Of a DNA stretch of 32,354 bases, positions 8,132 through 17,082 are shown in pieces. The stretch comes from Bacillota bacterium (GTDB taxonomy: Bacteria; Bacillota; Clostridia; Lachnospirales; Lachnospiraceae). Location: the NCBI GenBank assembly GCA_023413555.1, contig JAEZPG010000111.1, forward strand, positions 1 through 32,354, read 5' to 3'. Within the stretch, counting starts at the first letter, position 1. The number at the start of each line of letters is the position of its first letter. Position numbers and translations under genes: made by a program. The notes beneath the pieces are model-generated. The model was not told the DNA's origin. It did not search any database and saw nothing but the letters and a program-made list of their open reading frames with translations.

Positions 8132-8163
8132 AATCGCGGTATAGTAGTTTAAGAGTTTGTTTA

Positions 8164-8196
8164 ACTAGCCTGTGCTTTTATAAGGCACAGGCTAGT
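8164..8196 (+). terminator. Intercistronic hairpin between binding protein and permeases
   Basis: A perfect 12-bp stem (ACTAGCCTGTGC at 8164-8175 with its complement at 8185-8196) around a 9-base loop, not followed by a T tract. In binding-protein operons such structures usually cause partial termination or block 3' decay, so that the binding protein is made in excess over the permeases. Read here as an attenuating or stabilising hairpin rather than a full terminator. Confidence 0.7.
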
Positions 8197-8257
8197 CTAC
8201 AATAAACATAAGAAATGAGGCCTTAATAAATCATAATTACAATTGGAGATGTGTAAT

Positions 8258-9157
8258 ATGAAGCAGAAAAATCTTGTACGAGAGAAAAAAAATCAAAAGG
8301 TAGCATATTTATTTTTGGCACCAGCGCTGATTGTATTGACGGTATTTGTTTTTGTTCCATTAATTAGTGCGTTTGTAATTAGTTTAACGGATATAGATAT
8401 CTATATGCAGGATTTCTCTTTTGTAAAGTTAGGAAATTATTTAAAGCTATTGAAAGACGAAAGAGTTTTGAATGCAACTTTTAATACGCTACTATTTACG
8501 ATCATTGAAGTGCCATTACAAATATTCCTTGCGTTAGTACTTCTTATGTTTATGACCAAGAATAATCGTTTTCATAAATTGTTAAGAACTGTATTTTATT
8601 TACCATATGTATGCTCAATGACAGCAATCAGTATTACGTGGTCAATGCTTATCAATACAAACTATGGAATTTTACCTTATTGGTTAAGCAAAATTGGAAT
8701 AGAGTTGCCTAATTTGTTAAGCAGTACAACATGGGCAATGCCAACAGTTATCTTTGTATCTGTTTGGAAAGGATTTGGATATACACTGACGATTTTGTCT
8801 GCAGCAGCATTGGGTATTTCCAATGCAACTTATGAAGCAGCAGAAATGGATGGAGCCTCCGAATTTCAAAAATTTTGGTATGTAACGATTCCGGGAATAA
8901 AACACACCATTGGTTTTTGTGTAGTTACAACTTTAATCATTGCACTTCAAGTGTTTGATCAGATCTATGTAATGACAAATGGAGGTCCACAGTATAAAAC
9001 GGAAACTTTAGTAGGATATATATATAATAGAGGATTTCAGACAGCACCATTTGATTTGGGATATGCATCTGCAGTGGCTGTATACCTATTTATCATAATA
9101 ATAATAATTACGTTTGCTATGAGAAAATATACATTTGGACAGGGAGAGGATGAATAG
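8258..9157 (+). CDS. Sugar ABC transporter permease 1 (MalF/UgpA type)
   Basis: A 299-residue permease with six predicted membrane segments and the binding-protein-dependent transport (BPD_transp_1) motif EAAEMDGASEFQKFWYVTIP near residue 200, which contacts the ATPase. It starts with a basic cytoplasmic tail (KQKNLVREKKNQK) and then YLFLAPALIVLTVFVFVP. ATG 8258 was chosen with GGAG at 8245-8248; ATG 8249 overlaps that site and a TTG at 8243 would make it five residues longer. Its TAG overlaps the next gene's GTG by one base. With the next protein it forms the channel for the sugar captured by the lipoprotein. Confidence 0.94.
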   Translation: MKQKNLVREKKNQKVAYLFLAPALIVLTVFVFVPLISAFVISLTDIDIYMQDFSFVKLGNYLKLLKDERVLNATFNTLLFTIIEVPLQIFLALVLLMFMTKNNRFHKLLRTVFYLPYVCSMTAISITWSMLINTNYGILPYWLSKIGIELPNLLSSTTWAMPTVIFVSVWKGFGYTLTILSAAALGISNATYEAAEMDGASEFQKFWYVTIPGIKHTIGFCVVTTLIIALQVFDQIYVMTNGGPQYKTETLVGYIYNRGFQTAPFDLGYASAVAVYLFIIIIIITFAMRKYTFGQGEDE

Positions 9158-9981
9158 TGAAGAAAAAAAGCATGTTTCAAATCATTGGAAATGTTGTTTT
9201 GGTTCTTATGATGTTAATAGTGTTAATTCCATTATTCTGGCTTTTGGTTTCTTCATTTAAAACAGATAAGGAGGTAGTTAAGTGGCCGCCAATCTTTTTT
9301 TCATCAACATGGACGAGTATACAATATGTGTATGTAACAAGTGTACTACCAGTATTAAATATGCTAAAGAATACGATCTTTTTTGCTGGTGGAGTAACAG
9401 TAATTAGCTTGGTTATTGATTCTATGGCTGCCTATGCATTTTCAAGATTAAAGTTTAAAAGAAAAAAAATAATCTTTGCAATAATTTTAGTGACTATGAT
9501 GATTCCATTTCAGGTGGTAATGATTCCTTTGTATCTGGAAGAATATAAACTGGGTATTTTAAATACATATTTGGGCTTGGTACTACCGAGAGCTGCCAGT
9601 GCTTATGGAATTTATATGCTTTCTTCCTTTTTTGAAAGTATTCCAAAGTCGCTAGATGAAGCTGCAAGAATAGATGGAATGAATGAGCGTCAGATTTATA
9701 TGAAAATTATCATACCATTGGCGAAACCAGCATTAGTTACACTTGGTATCTATCATTTTATGAATAACTGGAATGATTTGCTATATCCTATGATGTTGAC
9801 CAGCAATGCTGATCAGAGAACTTTGTCGGCTGGCTTGGCGACATTGGTCGGAAGTAATGCGATAAAGTATGGACCAACACTGGCTGCAACCGTATTATCA
9901 ATTGCACCATTAATGATTTTGTTTTTATTTGGACAGAAATTTTTTATGGAAGGGATATCAACTTCTGGTATCAAAGAATAG
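9157..9981 (+). CDS. Sugar ABC transporter permease 2 (MalG/UgpE type)
   Basis: A 274-residue partner permease with six predicted membrane segments and the motif EAARIDGMNERQIYMKIIIP around residues 167-186. The N-terminus (VLMMLIVLIPLFWLLVSSFK) and C-terminus ending in FFMEGISTSGIKE are typical of MalG-like carbohydrate permeases. The GTG start at 9157 overlaps the previous stop (TAGTG) and is preceded by GGGAGAGGA, so translation is coupled. Length is standard. The GH51 gene follows 33 bases later in the same operon. Confidence 0.94.
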   Translation: MKKKSMFQIIGNVVLVLMMLIVLIPLFWLLVSSFKTDKEVVKWPPIFFSSTWTSIQYVYVTSVLPVLNMLKNTIFFAGGVTVISLVIDSMAAYAFSRLKFKRKKIIFAIILVTMMIPFQVVMIPLYLEEYKLGILNTYLGLVLPRAASAYGIYMLSSFFESIPKSLDEAARIDGMNERQIYMKIIIPLAKPALVTLGIYHFMNNWNDLLYPMMLTSNADQRTLSAGLATLVGSNAIKYGPTLAATVLSIAPLMILFLFGQKFFMEGISTSGIKE

Positions 9982-10014
9982 TGAATAGTGAATAGGAATG
10001 GGTGGTGATATTAC

Positions 10015-11526
10015 ATGAAGCGAACTAAAATATTGATACATAAGGAATTTATAAAAGGGAAGATAGATAAAAGAATTTATGGATCTTTTGTAGAACATAT
10101 GGGTCGAGTTGTATATACAGGAATCTATGAAAGTGAACACCCTGCTGCAAATAAAGATGGATTTCGGGAAGACGTTATAGAAAAGACAAAAGAGATGGGT
10201 GTAACTTGTGTTAGATATCCAGGCGGCAATTTTGTTTCTAATTATGATTGGAGAGATGGCATTGGGCCGAAAGAAAAACGCCCAAGAAAACGTGATTTGG
10301 CATGGAAAAGTATTGAAACGAATGAGTTGGGAACAGATGAATTCATGAAATGGATCCATGAAGTAGGAGCAGAACCTATATTCGCAGTCAATCTTGGAAC
10401 TAAGGGAGTGGAGAATGCAGTTTCTTTATTGGAGTATTGTAATTGTGAAAGAGGAAGCTATTATAGTGATTTAAGATGTGAGAATGGTCATGAGGAGCCA
10501 TATGGAATAAAAATGTGGTGTCTTGGAAATGAAATGGATGGAGACTGGCAAATTGGGCATAAAACGGCGAAAGAATATGGACGATTGGCTCATGAAGTTG
10601 GAAAAGCAATGAAATTGTTAGATCCAAGTATCGAATTAGTGGTCTGCGGAAGCTCGATGTCTACAAATAGCACTTTCGGAAATTGGGAAAAGAAAGTACT
10701 AGAGCATACCTATGATTTGGCAGACTACATTTCACTACATCAGTACTATGGTGGACAGGACAAGGGTACACCAGAATTTTTGGCACAGTCATTGGATATG
10801 GAGAGATATATAAAAACTGTGTGTAATATTTGTGATGTAGAAAAAGTAAAAAGAAATAGCGATAAAGAGATAAATATTTGTTTTGATGAATGGGGTGTTT
10901 GGTCAATCGCTGCAAATGTCGTACAAAAGAGCGTAGAAGATAATCCATGGCAGATTGCCCCAGCGATAAGTGAACAGATTTATTCCATGGAAGATACACT
11001 TTTATTTTCCAGCATGATGATGAATTTCCTGAAATATTGTGATAGAGTGAAAGTTGGCTGTCAGTCTTTGCTAACTAATATTAGTGCATGTATTATGACA
11101 GAAGAAATGGGTGAATCCTGGGTTCAGCCTATTTATTATCCATTTCATTATATTGCAAAATATGGGCACGGAGTTGTGCTCCATAGTAAAGAGTATGGAT
11201 CAGGCTATAAAACAAAAAACTTTGAAAATGTACCATGTGTAGATCATGTGGTAGTTTATAATGACGATAAAAATGAACTAGTGTTATATATGGTGAATAG
11301 AACAGAAACAGAAATTGAAATTGAATTAGACGCCGAACATTTTGAACTGAATAAGGTTGTTGAAAGTGTAGCACTATATCATGAAAATGATATTAAAGCA
11401 ACAAATCTAGAAGACCATAATTGTATTACGCCTATTGAGATAGAAAATAGCAAGGTTGAGAATAATATTATGTTTTGCAGTTTGCTTCCACTGTCCTTCC
11501 AGATGGTTCGTATCAACTTGAAGTAG
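10015..11526 (+). CDS. abfA: Alpha-L-arabinofuranosidase, glycoside hydrolase family 51
   Basis: A 503-residue intracellular enzyme without a signal peptide that releases terminal L-arabinofuranose from arabinan or arabinoxylan oligosaccharides. The GH51 hallmarks are clear: YGSFVEHMGR near residue 22, CVRYPGGNFVSNYDWRDGIGP, the acid/base E173 in WCLGNEMDGDWQIGHK, and the nucleophile E292 in CFDEWGVW, close to E175 and E294 of the Geobacillus enzyme. The C-terminal beta domain ends with LLPLSFQMVRI. The ATG at 10015 has GGTGGTGAT upstream. It lies directly downstream of the transporter permeases and 63 bases before the LacI gene, so transport and cleavage are co-expressed. Confidence 0.96.
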   Translation: MKRTKILIHKEFIKGKIDKRIYGSFVEHMGRVVYTGIYESEHPAANKDGFREDVIEKTKEMGVTCVRYPGGNFVSNYDWRDGIGPKEKRPRKRDLAWKSIETNELGTDEFMKWIHEVGAEPIFAVNLGTKGVENAVSLLEYCNCERGSYYSDLRCENGHEEPYGIKMWCLGNEMDGDWQIGHKTAKEYGRLAHEVGKAMKLLDPSIELVVCGSSMSTNSTFGNWEKKVLEHTYDLADYISLHQYYGGQDKGTPEFLAQSLDMERYIKTVCNICDVEKVKRNSDKEINICFDEWGVWSIAANVVQKSVEDNPWQIAPAISEQIYSMEDTLLFSSMMMNFLKYCDRVKVGCQSLLTNISACIMTEEMGESWVQPIYYPFHYIAKYGHGVVLHSKEYGSGYKTKNFENVPCVDHVVVYNDDKNELVLYMVNRTETEIEIELDAEHFELNKVVESVALYHENDIKATNLEDHNCITPIEIENSKVENNIMFCSLLPLSFQMVRINLK

Positions 11527-11589
11527 GTGACATTATCGAATTTGTATGCTAGAATTGGATAATATATATATTGAGAGGTGTAATAATTA

Positions 11590-12615
11590 ATGGGAATTAC
11601 AACAAATGATTTGGCTCAAATGTGCGGTGTTTCTAGAACAACTGTATTACGTGCACTAAATGGTAATGGTCGTATTCGTCCAGAAACGAAGGAAATGATT
11701 CTTCGAGTAGCGAAGGAAAACTCCTACAGACCAGATTTGTTAGCCAGAAGTCTTGTAAATGGAAAAACATATAATATTGGGGTTGTGGTTTTAGATGCAA
11801 AAAGCCGATATTTTGCAGAAATGATCAGTTGGATAGTAAACAAAGCAAATAAAAAAGGATATGGTGTGAGTATTATGCTACATGGTGCAGAGCCCAAACT
11901 TGAAAAAAAGCAATTACTGCGTCTGGCATCATATAGAGTGGATGGAATTATCGTTTCGTCCGTTAATCAAGGTGATTCCTATATAGAATTTCTGAAAAGT
12001 TTAAATACACCAATCGTATCGATTGATAATAAAATTGCTGATGATATCCCCTTTGTTGGTATTGAACAAAAAAATGCGATGAAAGAGATAACCGAACTGG
12101 CAATTGATAAAGGAATTAAAAAAATAGTTTTTGTATGTCCACCAATGTGTGAAGAGTCAAAAGAAAATATTTATGTTCATAAAGAAAGGCAAGAAGGGGT
12201 CAATGAAGTTATAAAAAAGAATCCGGATTTATCAATAGTAGAGCTACTGGACTGGGGATACCTGGAAAAAGTTGAAGAGTTAGTTGATGCAGATGAAAAA
12301 GTGGCATTTGTCTGTACGGCAGATGAATTTGCACTTCCAATTATAAAAAGACTGAATAGCAAAGGAAAAATTCCAGGGAAGGATTATGCAATCACAGGAT
12401 TTGATAATATTGACATCTTAGATTTTATATCCCCAAAACTTACTACCGTATCAAATGCTGTGGAAGAAGTAGCGAATACAGCAGTTAATTTGTTGTTTGA
12501 ATTAATGGAAGAAAAAGAAAGTATAGGAAAAGATAAATCAGCGAATGAGCAGGGGTGGATGGGTACTGAGTGTAGAATTCTTCCTTATACCATAATTTCA
12601 GGTGAAACCCTATGA
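11590..12615 (+). CDS. LacI-family transcriptional regulator
   Basis: A 341-residue repressor. Residues 3-25 form the LacI helix-turn-helix (TTNDLAQMCGVSRTTVLRAL), followed by the hinge ENSYRPDLLARSLVNGKT and a periplasmic-binding-like sensor domain beginning NIGVVVLDAKSRYFAEM. It probably senses an arabinose-containing sugar and controls the operon in which it lies, acting on palindromes after the promoter at 6645-6673. The start follows GAGAGGTG in the short gap after the GH51 gene. Its stop lies 13 bases before the GH43 ATG. Target and inducer are inferred from context only. Confidence 0.93.
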   Translation: MGITTNDLAQMCGVSRTTVLRALNGNGRIRPETKEMILRVAKENSYRPDLLARSLVNGKTYNIGVVVLDAKSRYFAEMISWIVNKANKKGYGVSIMLHGAEPKLEKKQLLRLASYRVDGIIVSSVNQGDSYIEFLKSLNTPIVSIDNKIADDIPFVGIEQKNAMKEITELAIDKGIKKIVFVCPPMCEESKENIYVHKERQEGVNEVIKKNPDLSIVELLDWGYLEKVEELVDADEKVAFVCTADEFALPIIKRLNSKGKIPGKDYAITGFDNIDILDFISPKLTTVSNAVEEVANTAVNLLFELMEEKESIGKDKSANEQGWMGTECRILPYTIISGETL

Positions 12616-12628
12616 TAAGGTAAATAAT

Positions 12629-13597
12629 ATGAATAGTAAAAATTACAAGAAAACTGAGTACAATAGTCCGTTCATAACACAACGGGCCGATCCATACGTA
12701 TATAAGGATAATGATGGAACCTATTATTTTACGGCATCAGTTCCAGAATATGACAGAATTATCTTGAGATCTGCAGATACAATCGTTGGATTGCAAAATG
12801 CAAGTGAGAAAGAAATATGGCATAAGCATGAGTCAGGAATCATGAGTAAGCATATATGGGCTCCAGAAATTCATAAAATAGAAGGTTCATGGTATATATA
12901 TTACGCAGCCGGAGAGAAAGATAATATTTGGGAAATACGTCCATATTTGCTCAAATGTGTGGGTGAAAATCCAATGGAAGATGAATGGATTGAATTAGGT
13001 CAAATGCAGAGCGCCGATTGTTTTTCTTTTCAGGATTTTTCGCTAGATATGACAGTGTTTTGCCATAAAGAAAAATGGTATGCTATCTGGGCAGAAAAGG
13101 TCAGTGTGGGAAAGAAGATTTCAAATTTGTATATTGCTGAGATGGATAGTCCAAATAAATTAAAATCAAATCAGGTATTACTTTCCTCTCCTTCTTATGA
13201 CTGGGAAAGAGTAGATTTCTGGGTAAATGAAGGACCGGCTGTATTGAAACATGGTGGAAAAATATTTGTGACATATTCAGCTAGTGCAACAGCAGAATGT
13301 TACTGCATGGGATTATTATCGATTGATGAAGAGGCAGAAATATTAGATCCATGTGCATGGAAAAAAGAACGTTATCCGGTATTGAAAACAGATGTAGAAA
13401 AAGGCATGTATGGACCAGGGCATAATTGCTTTGTAAAAAGTGAAGATGGTTCGAGTGATGTAATGGTTTATCATGCAAGAACTTATGATGAGATTATCGG
13501 TGATCCGTTATATGATGCAAACAGACATGCATATAAAATGAAAATCAAATGGTCAAAGGAGAATAGACCAATATTTGACTATGCTAATAATTACTAA
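12629..13597 (+). CDS. Glycoside hydrolase family 43 protein (probable arabinosidase)
   Basis: A 322-residue, five-bladed beta-propeller enzyme of family GH43 with no signal peptide. The three catalytic carboxylates are identifiable: general base D21 (QRADPYVYKD), modulator D140 (FSLDMTVF) and general acid E201 (WVNEGPAVLKH). WAPEIHKIEGSWYIYYAA and MYGPGHNCFV are further family blocks. It most likely removes alpha-L-arabinofuranosyl residues, or xylosyl residues, from imported oligosaccharides, complementing GH51. The ATG at 12629 has AAGG nine bases before it; an in-frame GTG at 12602 lies inside lacI. It has no separate carbohydrate-binding domain. Confidence 0.92.
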   Translation: MNSKNYKKTEYNSPFITQRADPYVYKDNDGTYYFTASVPEYDRIILRSADTIVGLQNASEKEIWHKHESGIMSKHIWAPEIHKIEGSWYIYYAAGEKDNIWEIRPYLLKCVGENPMEDEWIELGQMQSADCFSFQDFSLDMTVFCHKEKWYAIWAEKVSVGKKISNLYIAEMDSPNKLKSNQVLLSSPSYDWERVDFWVNEGPAVLKHGGKIFVTYSASATAECYCMGLLSIDEEAEILDPCAWKKERYPVLKTDVEKGMYGPGHNCFVKSEDGSSDVMVYHARTYDEIIGDPLYDANRHAYKMKIKWSKENRPIFDYANNY

Positions 13598-13663
13598 ATC
13601 ATAGAAAAACCTAAAAAATTATCGAGAATATACAACTGGATTCTGAGAACAAAGGAGAATGTG

Positions 13664-14314
13664 ATGAGTATTAAGTTTAATACAGAAGGCAGAATATTTT
13701 CAGGTCTTAGTAAAATGTTTGACATAGTGTTTTTAAGTGTCTTATGGTTTATTTTTTGTATTCCAATCCTTACGATTGGTCCAGCTACAACAGCGATTTA
13801 TTATACGACCGTCAAGGTGATTCGTAAAGATCGGGGATATGTGTGGAAGGAATTCTGGTATGCCTTTAAGACAAACTTTGTCACTGGGCTCATTTACACC
13901 ATGGTTTTAGTAGTAGCTATTATTGGCCTTTATGCTGGGCTTGCTTTAACCGCAAACTCTAAGGATACGATGTTACAAATCTCGCATTATACATACATTA
14001 TAGTAAGCTTTCTTCTGGCTTGTCTTTATGTTTTTTTGTTTCCAATTCTGTCTCGATTTTCCTTACCGAGACTGCAAATAATGAAAATGTCTTTGTTGCT
14101 TTCGATACGACATGTATTGATTACACTAGCTCTTCTTCTGCTTATTTTGGTAGGAGGCTTCGCTGTAGTAATTGTATACCCCCTAATATTTATTGTGCCT
14201 GGGGCAATCACTTTCTTATGTTCTTTACTTATCGAGCGAGTATTTAAGAAGTACCAGCCAAAGGTAGAGGAGGGTACCAAGGAAGAGGCTTTGAAATGGT
14301 ACCAGACTTTATAG
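13664..14314 (+). CDS. yesL: YesL-like (DUF624) membrane protein
   Basis: A 216-residue integral membrane protein with four to five predicted helices. The N-terminus, from MFDIVFLSVLWFIFCIP to the following TIGPATTAIYYTTVK, is the DUF624 signature seen in YesL of B. subtilis, which lies in rhamnogalacturonan uptake clusters. Such proteins usually accompany carbohydrate ABC transporters and their exact role is unknown; a transport accessory is the common guess. The ATG at 13664 has AAAGGAG at 13651-13657. It is the last gene of the arabinoside operon, with a terminator 47 bases downstream. Confidence 0.88.
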   Translation: MSIKFNTEGRIFSGLSKMFDIVFLSVLWFIFCIPILTIGPATTAIYYTTVKVIRKDRGYVWKEFWYAFKTNFVTGLIYTMVLVVAIIGLYAGLALTANSKDTMLQISHYTYIIVSFLLACLYVFLFPILSRFSLPRLQIMKMSLLLSIRHVLITLALLLLILVGGFAVVIVYPLIFIVPGAITFLCSLLIERVFKKYQPKVEEGTKEEALKWYQTL

Positions 14315-14360
14315 TGTAGGGAGGAAGTGGGATTTGTCTGAGGAATTAGTTATATTTTTT

Positions 14361-14421
14361 GAAGAGGTTTCGAGTGGAATTGAAGTTTTGCTACAAAATT
14401 CAATGCTTGAAGCCTCTTTTT
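14361..14421 (+). terminator. Long terminator at the end of the arabinoside operon
   Basis: A long hairpin: outer arms AAGAGGTTTCGAG (14363-14375) and CTTGAAGCCTCTT (14406-14418) pair with two G-U wobbles; an inner stem ATTGAAGTTTTG/CAAAATTCAAT continues it around CTA. A T-run (14417-14421) follows. Classical Rho-independent terminator on the + strand. Confidence 0.87.
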
Positions 14422-14429
14422 GTAAATGA

Positions 14430-14600
14430 TGGAAATTCCAATGTATATGGAATCAAAAAGTTGTTTCGAAGATTATCATATATAAGGATAAACTCATCTT
14501 ATACAACAGCGAAGCTGCATTGCCAGTGTTTTTAGGAGTTATCACAGGGATAGAAAGTAATAACATTAAAAATATCATTCTCCATTTTACCGACCCGTAG
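14430..14600 (+). pseudogene. Unidentified coding remnant (tail of a lost gene)
   Basis: A 56-codon open stretch between TGA 14427-14429 and TAG 14598-14600, without a start codon of its own. It reads VVSKIIIYKDKLILYN then EAALPVFLGVITGIESNN. Its pattern, a beta-rich IIIYKDKLILY segment followed by a polar tail, is reminiscent of C-terminal tails of serine recombinases, but I cannot confirm it. It runs directly into the minus-strand duplicate fragment at 14581, so the region is a mosaic of debris. The remaining bases to 14811 show no gene. Confidence 0.3.
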
Positions 14601-14679
14601 ATTCCATGGACTATGGATTAATACATCAATGTAAAGCCCATATTCTGGGCTAATTCTTCATTAGGCGTAATCAGACTCT
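14581..14679 (-). pseudogene. Duplicate fragment of the cytochrome-b-like gene at 27051-27539
   Basis: About 98 bases match 27359-27457 with about seven mismatches by my count. On the minus strand it encodes the second membrane segment of that protein, SLITPNEELAQNMGFTLMY, then a stop (TAA) where the intact gene has TTT TTA, then SIVHGIYGSVKW. It corresponds to residues 28-60 of the 162-residue protein; neither end of the gene is present here. It shows that a paralogous fumarate-reductase-like locus, or a copy of this one, once lay here. Confidence 0.85.
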
Positions 14680-14811
14680 TTCCTCCATTTCTTTTATTTT
14701 ATACTTGAGAATTTAGAAGAAAAAATCGCTTACCCTTATATCAACAAGAAATCACATGGCCATTTCACTCTACTCCAATCACTTCTTTTGCATGCTTATT
14801 TGAAACTACCA

Positions 14812-15990
14812 TCATTCATTGACTAATGCTAAAAAACTATCCACATACTCATAAGCATGATGATTGTAATCCTTAGTAAGAGGTATGTAAAAGTACTTGT
14901 CACTAACTAATTCCTGTCCTGGTAAATCCACACTATCTGTATCGTCCCATGTGACGTCTACCAAGACCGGTGCACTCCCATCACAAGGATAAATAACATT
15001 CCATGCGTGGCTCTCTGTCTCAGTTTCATTACCACTAACCCACACTGCATTGATACCCGCGTATTGAGCAATAAGCGCAAATGCTCTGGCGTAGCCCGCA
15101 CAGACTACTGTTTCCTGATCTTCCCCCAATACATTATATGCTTCTTGAAGTGCTTCATAGTTGCTGGTAGAGAGAAGATCATTTGGGTTATAGCCTTTGG
15201 GCGAGTAGGTCACTTTTTTGGCAATAAAGTCATGTATTTTTAATGCATAGGCTTTTTCGCTTTCAAAATCTTTAAATCCACCGTTTGGCACGGGATTTTT
15301 CATTACAAATTCAAGGGCTTCAGCCCGCGCTTCTACATCTAATTCAGGATTTGTGTATTTCAATTTTATACGTGCATATACCTTATCCTCATCTTTTTGG
15401 TCTTCTGTGAACATATCAACCATATCATAGGCTCCGAATAAATAATAGGTCATCGCGCTTACACAGGCATTGTTTAGAACGCAAAACCCAGTTCCTTCAT
15501 CCGGAGCAATTTCTTTTTGAAGAAAGAATTCGAACTCAAAACGGTTATTTAGCATATTCCATAATACAAATTTTGAGACTTCATTCTGCGTTGTAAAGGT
15601 TGGCATTTCATCATACTGAGCATTTGTAAGTCCCAAAATGTCAGGGGTTAGATCTGACACTTCGCTGACTGGTAAATCATAATCAGGCAGTATCGTAGCC
15701 AATAAATTAGATGTAGTTTCTGGGCTTGTTTTTACCACCGGCTTGTTTGACTGTATTGGCTTCTTAGTCTCCACTGGTGCCGTTAATTCTGGTGATTTTT
15801 TCTGCGACTGACATTTTATATAATTAGGAAAAAGAAATGTCAACAAACTATAAACTATTGTAGACAGAATGACCAGTCCACCTACGATGGTAACCACTAT
15901 CATCCATCTGCTTTTTCTCCTTCGTAGTATACCGTAAGTCAATGCAGCCGCCCCCAGAACAGCGAGCAAACCAAAATAGTATATAGTCAA
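14812..15990 (-). CDS. Membrane-anchored transglutaminase-like protein
   Basis: A 392-residue protein. Two membrane helices occupy residues 3-20 and 29-54, then a Ser/Thr/Pro-rich linker (60-100), then an outside domain. The C-terminal part is a transglutaminase-like fold with the full papain-type triad: C297 (TVVCAGYARAFALIAQYAG), H328 (ESHAWNV) and D345 (LVDVTWDD). Bacterial members act as proteases, peptide crosslinkers or cell-wall-linked hydrolases; no specific substrate is evident. The start is TTG at 15988-15990 with GAAGG seven bases before it. It follows the lipoprotein gene on the same strand by 147 bases, and both products face the outside. No terminator hairpin is seen after it. 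Confidence 0.85.
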   Translation of the reverse strand: MTIYYFGLLAVLGAAALTYGILRRRKSRWMIVVTIVGGLVILSTIVYSLLTFLFPNYIKCQSQKKSPELTAPVETKKPIQSNKPVVKTSPETTSNLLATILPDYDLPVSEVSDLTPDILGLTNAQYDEMPTFTTQNEVSKFVLWNMLNNRFEFEFFLQKEIAPDEGTGFCVLNNACVSAMTYYLFGAYDMVDMFTEDQKDEDKVYARIKLKYTNPELDVEARAEALEFVMKNPVPNGGFKDFESEKAYALKIHDFIAKKVTYSPKGYNPNDLLSTSNYEALQEAYNVLGEDQETVVCAGYARAFALIAQYAGINAVWVSGNETETESHAWNVIYPCDGSAPVLVDVTWDDTDSVDLPGQELVSDKYFYIPLTKDYNHHAYEYVDSFLALVNE

Positions 15991-16137
15991 AGCAGCACCT
16001 TCTTCCCAGTTAGAATTTTACCTACCTTCTCATGAATAAATCTCAATTATATTTCCTTTATTACATTCGTATCTTCGGCAATAACAGTCATTGCTTCGGC
16101 AATAGCCGCTCACTAGTAGAACATACAGTTGTGGGCT

Positions 16138-17082
16138 TTACTGACTAACTTCCTCTGGCGCACCAATGATAGTAATCTTATAACGTCCACCAAGGTGCGA
16201 CCACTCTGTTCCTTCAGTAATAGAAACATCAATGACGCTATGATCCTCATTCATTGTAAATTTATAATCACCGACTTCCGCCTTAAAGCCGTTCTTAGGA
16301 TCGATCTTTGCCACGCCTTCACAAAGTACATGACCATTTCGCAGAAAGTATATCTCAAATTTAAAGCTTTTTCCGTTGAAATTACTGATAGCGAGAGCGC
16401 TATCAGCCTCTGTGTTTTTGTATTCATCCTTCCATTCAGGTGTGTCTGTCTTATTGTTGATAGTATCGCCTCGTCCGTCCGCCTGCTCATCTTTTGATTT
16501 GTCGTCGCTCGATTTGTCGTCATTTTTACTGCTAAAATCTTCGAAAATACTGGCCGTCTTTTCGCCACTGTAATCCACAGACACACGATATATCACCTGA
16601 TAATTATCGCCCTTAAGCCCGCCTTGTGGTGTGCCGAGACCGACAGAATAGAGATAGCATTCACGCCCCATAGCGGAATCAAGAGGGGCTAGCTCATCAA
16701 AGGAGATATAGATGCATTTGCCAGAGGGAATACCTCCATTATCACTGTAAAGCTGAGTAGACGCAAGTAGATCATTCGCTAGTACAGCACCCTCTCTCGG
16801 CGAAATTCCATCACCGGTATCGCCAGAAAGCTCCACAAGATCATAGTAGAAAACACCCTGGGCAATTTGATCTGCCCCTGCGGGTATTTGTTCTTCAACA
16901 TTATCGCCATGTCCCTCCTCTGGGCTTTTGGAATCTGTAACCTTCGGTGGTTTCTTGGATTCTTGTGCGTCTGAATTTAAAGTGTCTGAATCTTTATCAC
17001 CACTACATGCCCATAGAGCACAAGTCAGAATAAGTACTAACAGGATGCACATTGTTCTAAATATCCTATGTTTAATTTTCAT
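16138..17082 (-). CDS. Secreted lipoprotein of unknown function
   Basis: A 314-residue lipoprotein: basic start, hydrophobic core MCILLVLILTCALW and lipobox LWAC with C26, then an Asp/Ser/Lys-rich linker. A second low-complexity acidic stretch (SSKNDDKSSDDKSKDEQADG) near residues 184-203 divides an N-terminal domain with YYDLVELSGDTG from a C-terminal beta-rich domain that ends with HLGGRYKITIIGA. I recognise no family. ATG 17080-17082 has AAAGGATG nine bases upstream. It is on the same strand as the transglutaminase-like gene and downstream of the two-component genes, but a terminator lies between, so it probably has its own promoter. A role in sensing or the cell envelope is only suggested by context. 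Confidence 0.8.
   Translation of the reverse strand: MKIKHRIFRTMCILLVLILTCALWACSGDKDSDTLNSDAQESKKPPKVTDSKSPEEGHGDNVEEQIPAGADQIAQGVFYYDLVELSGDTGDGISPREGAVLANDLLASTQLYSDNGGIPSGKCIYISFDELAPLDSAMGRECYLYSVGLGTPQGGLKGDNYQVIYRVSVDYSGEKTASIFEDFSSKNDDKSSDDKSKDEQADGRGDTINNKTDTPEWKDEYKNTEADSALAISNFNGKSFKFEIYFLRNGHVLCEGVAKIDPKNGFKAEVGDYKFTMNEDHSVIDVSITEGTEWSHLGGRYKITIIGAPEEVSQ

Noticed and set aside
14812..15990. Plus-strand frames opposite the transglutaminase-like and lipoprotein genes
   Set aside because: They lack start signals and family likeness and lie opposite well-supported minus-strand genes.
16073..16104. Direct repeat CTTCGGCAATA twice, the second copy making a small hairpin with a TTCG loop
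   Set aside because: Only two short copies in an intergenic region without other signals; not enough to call an element.
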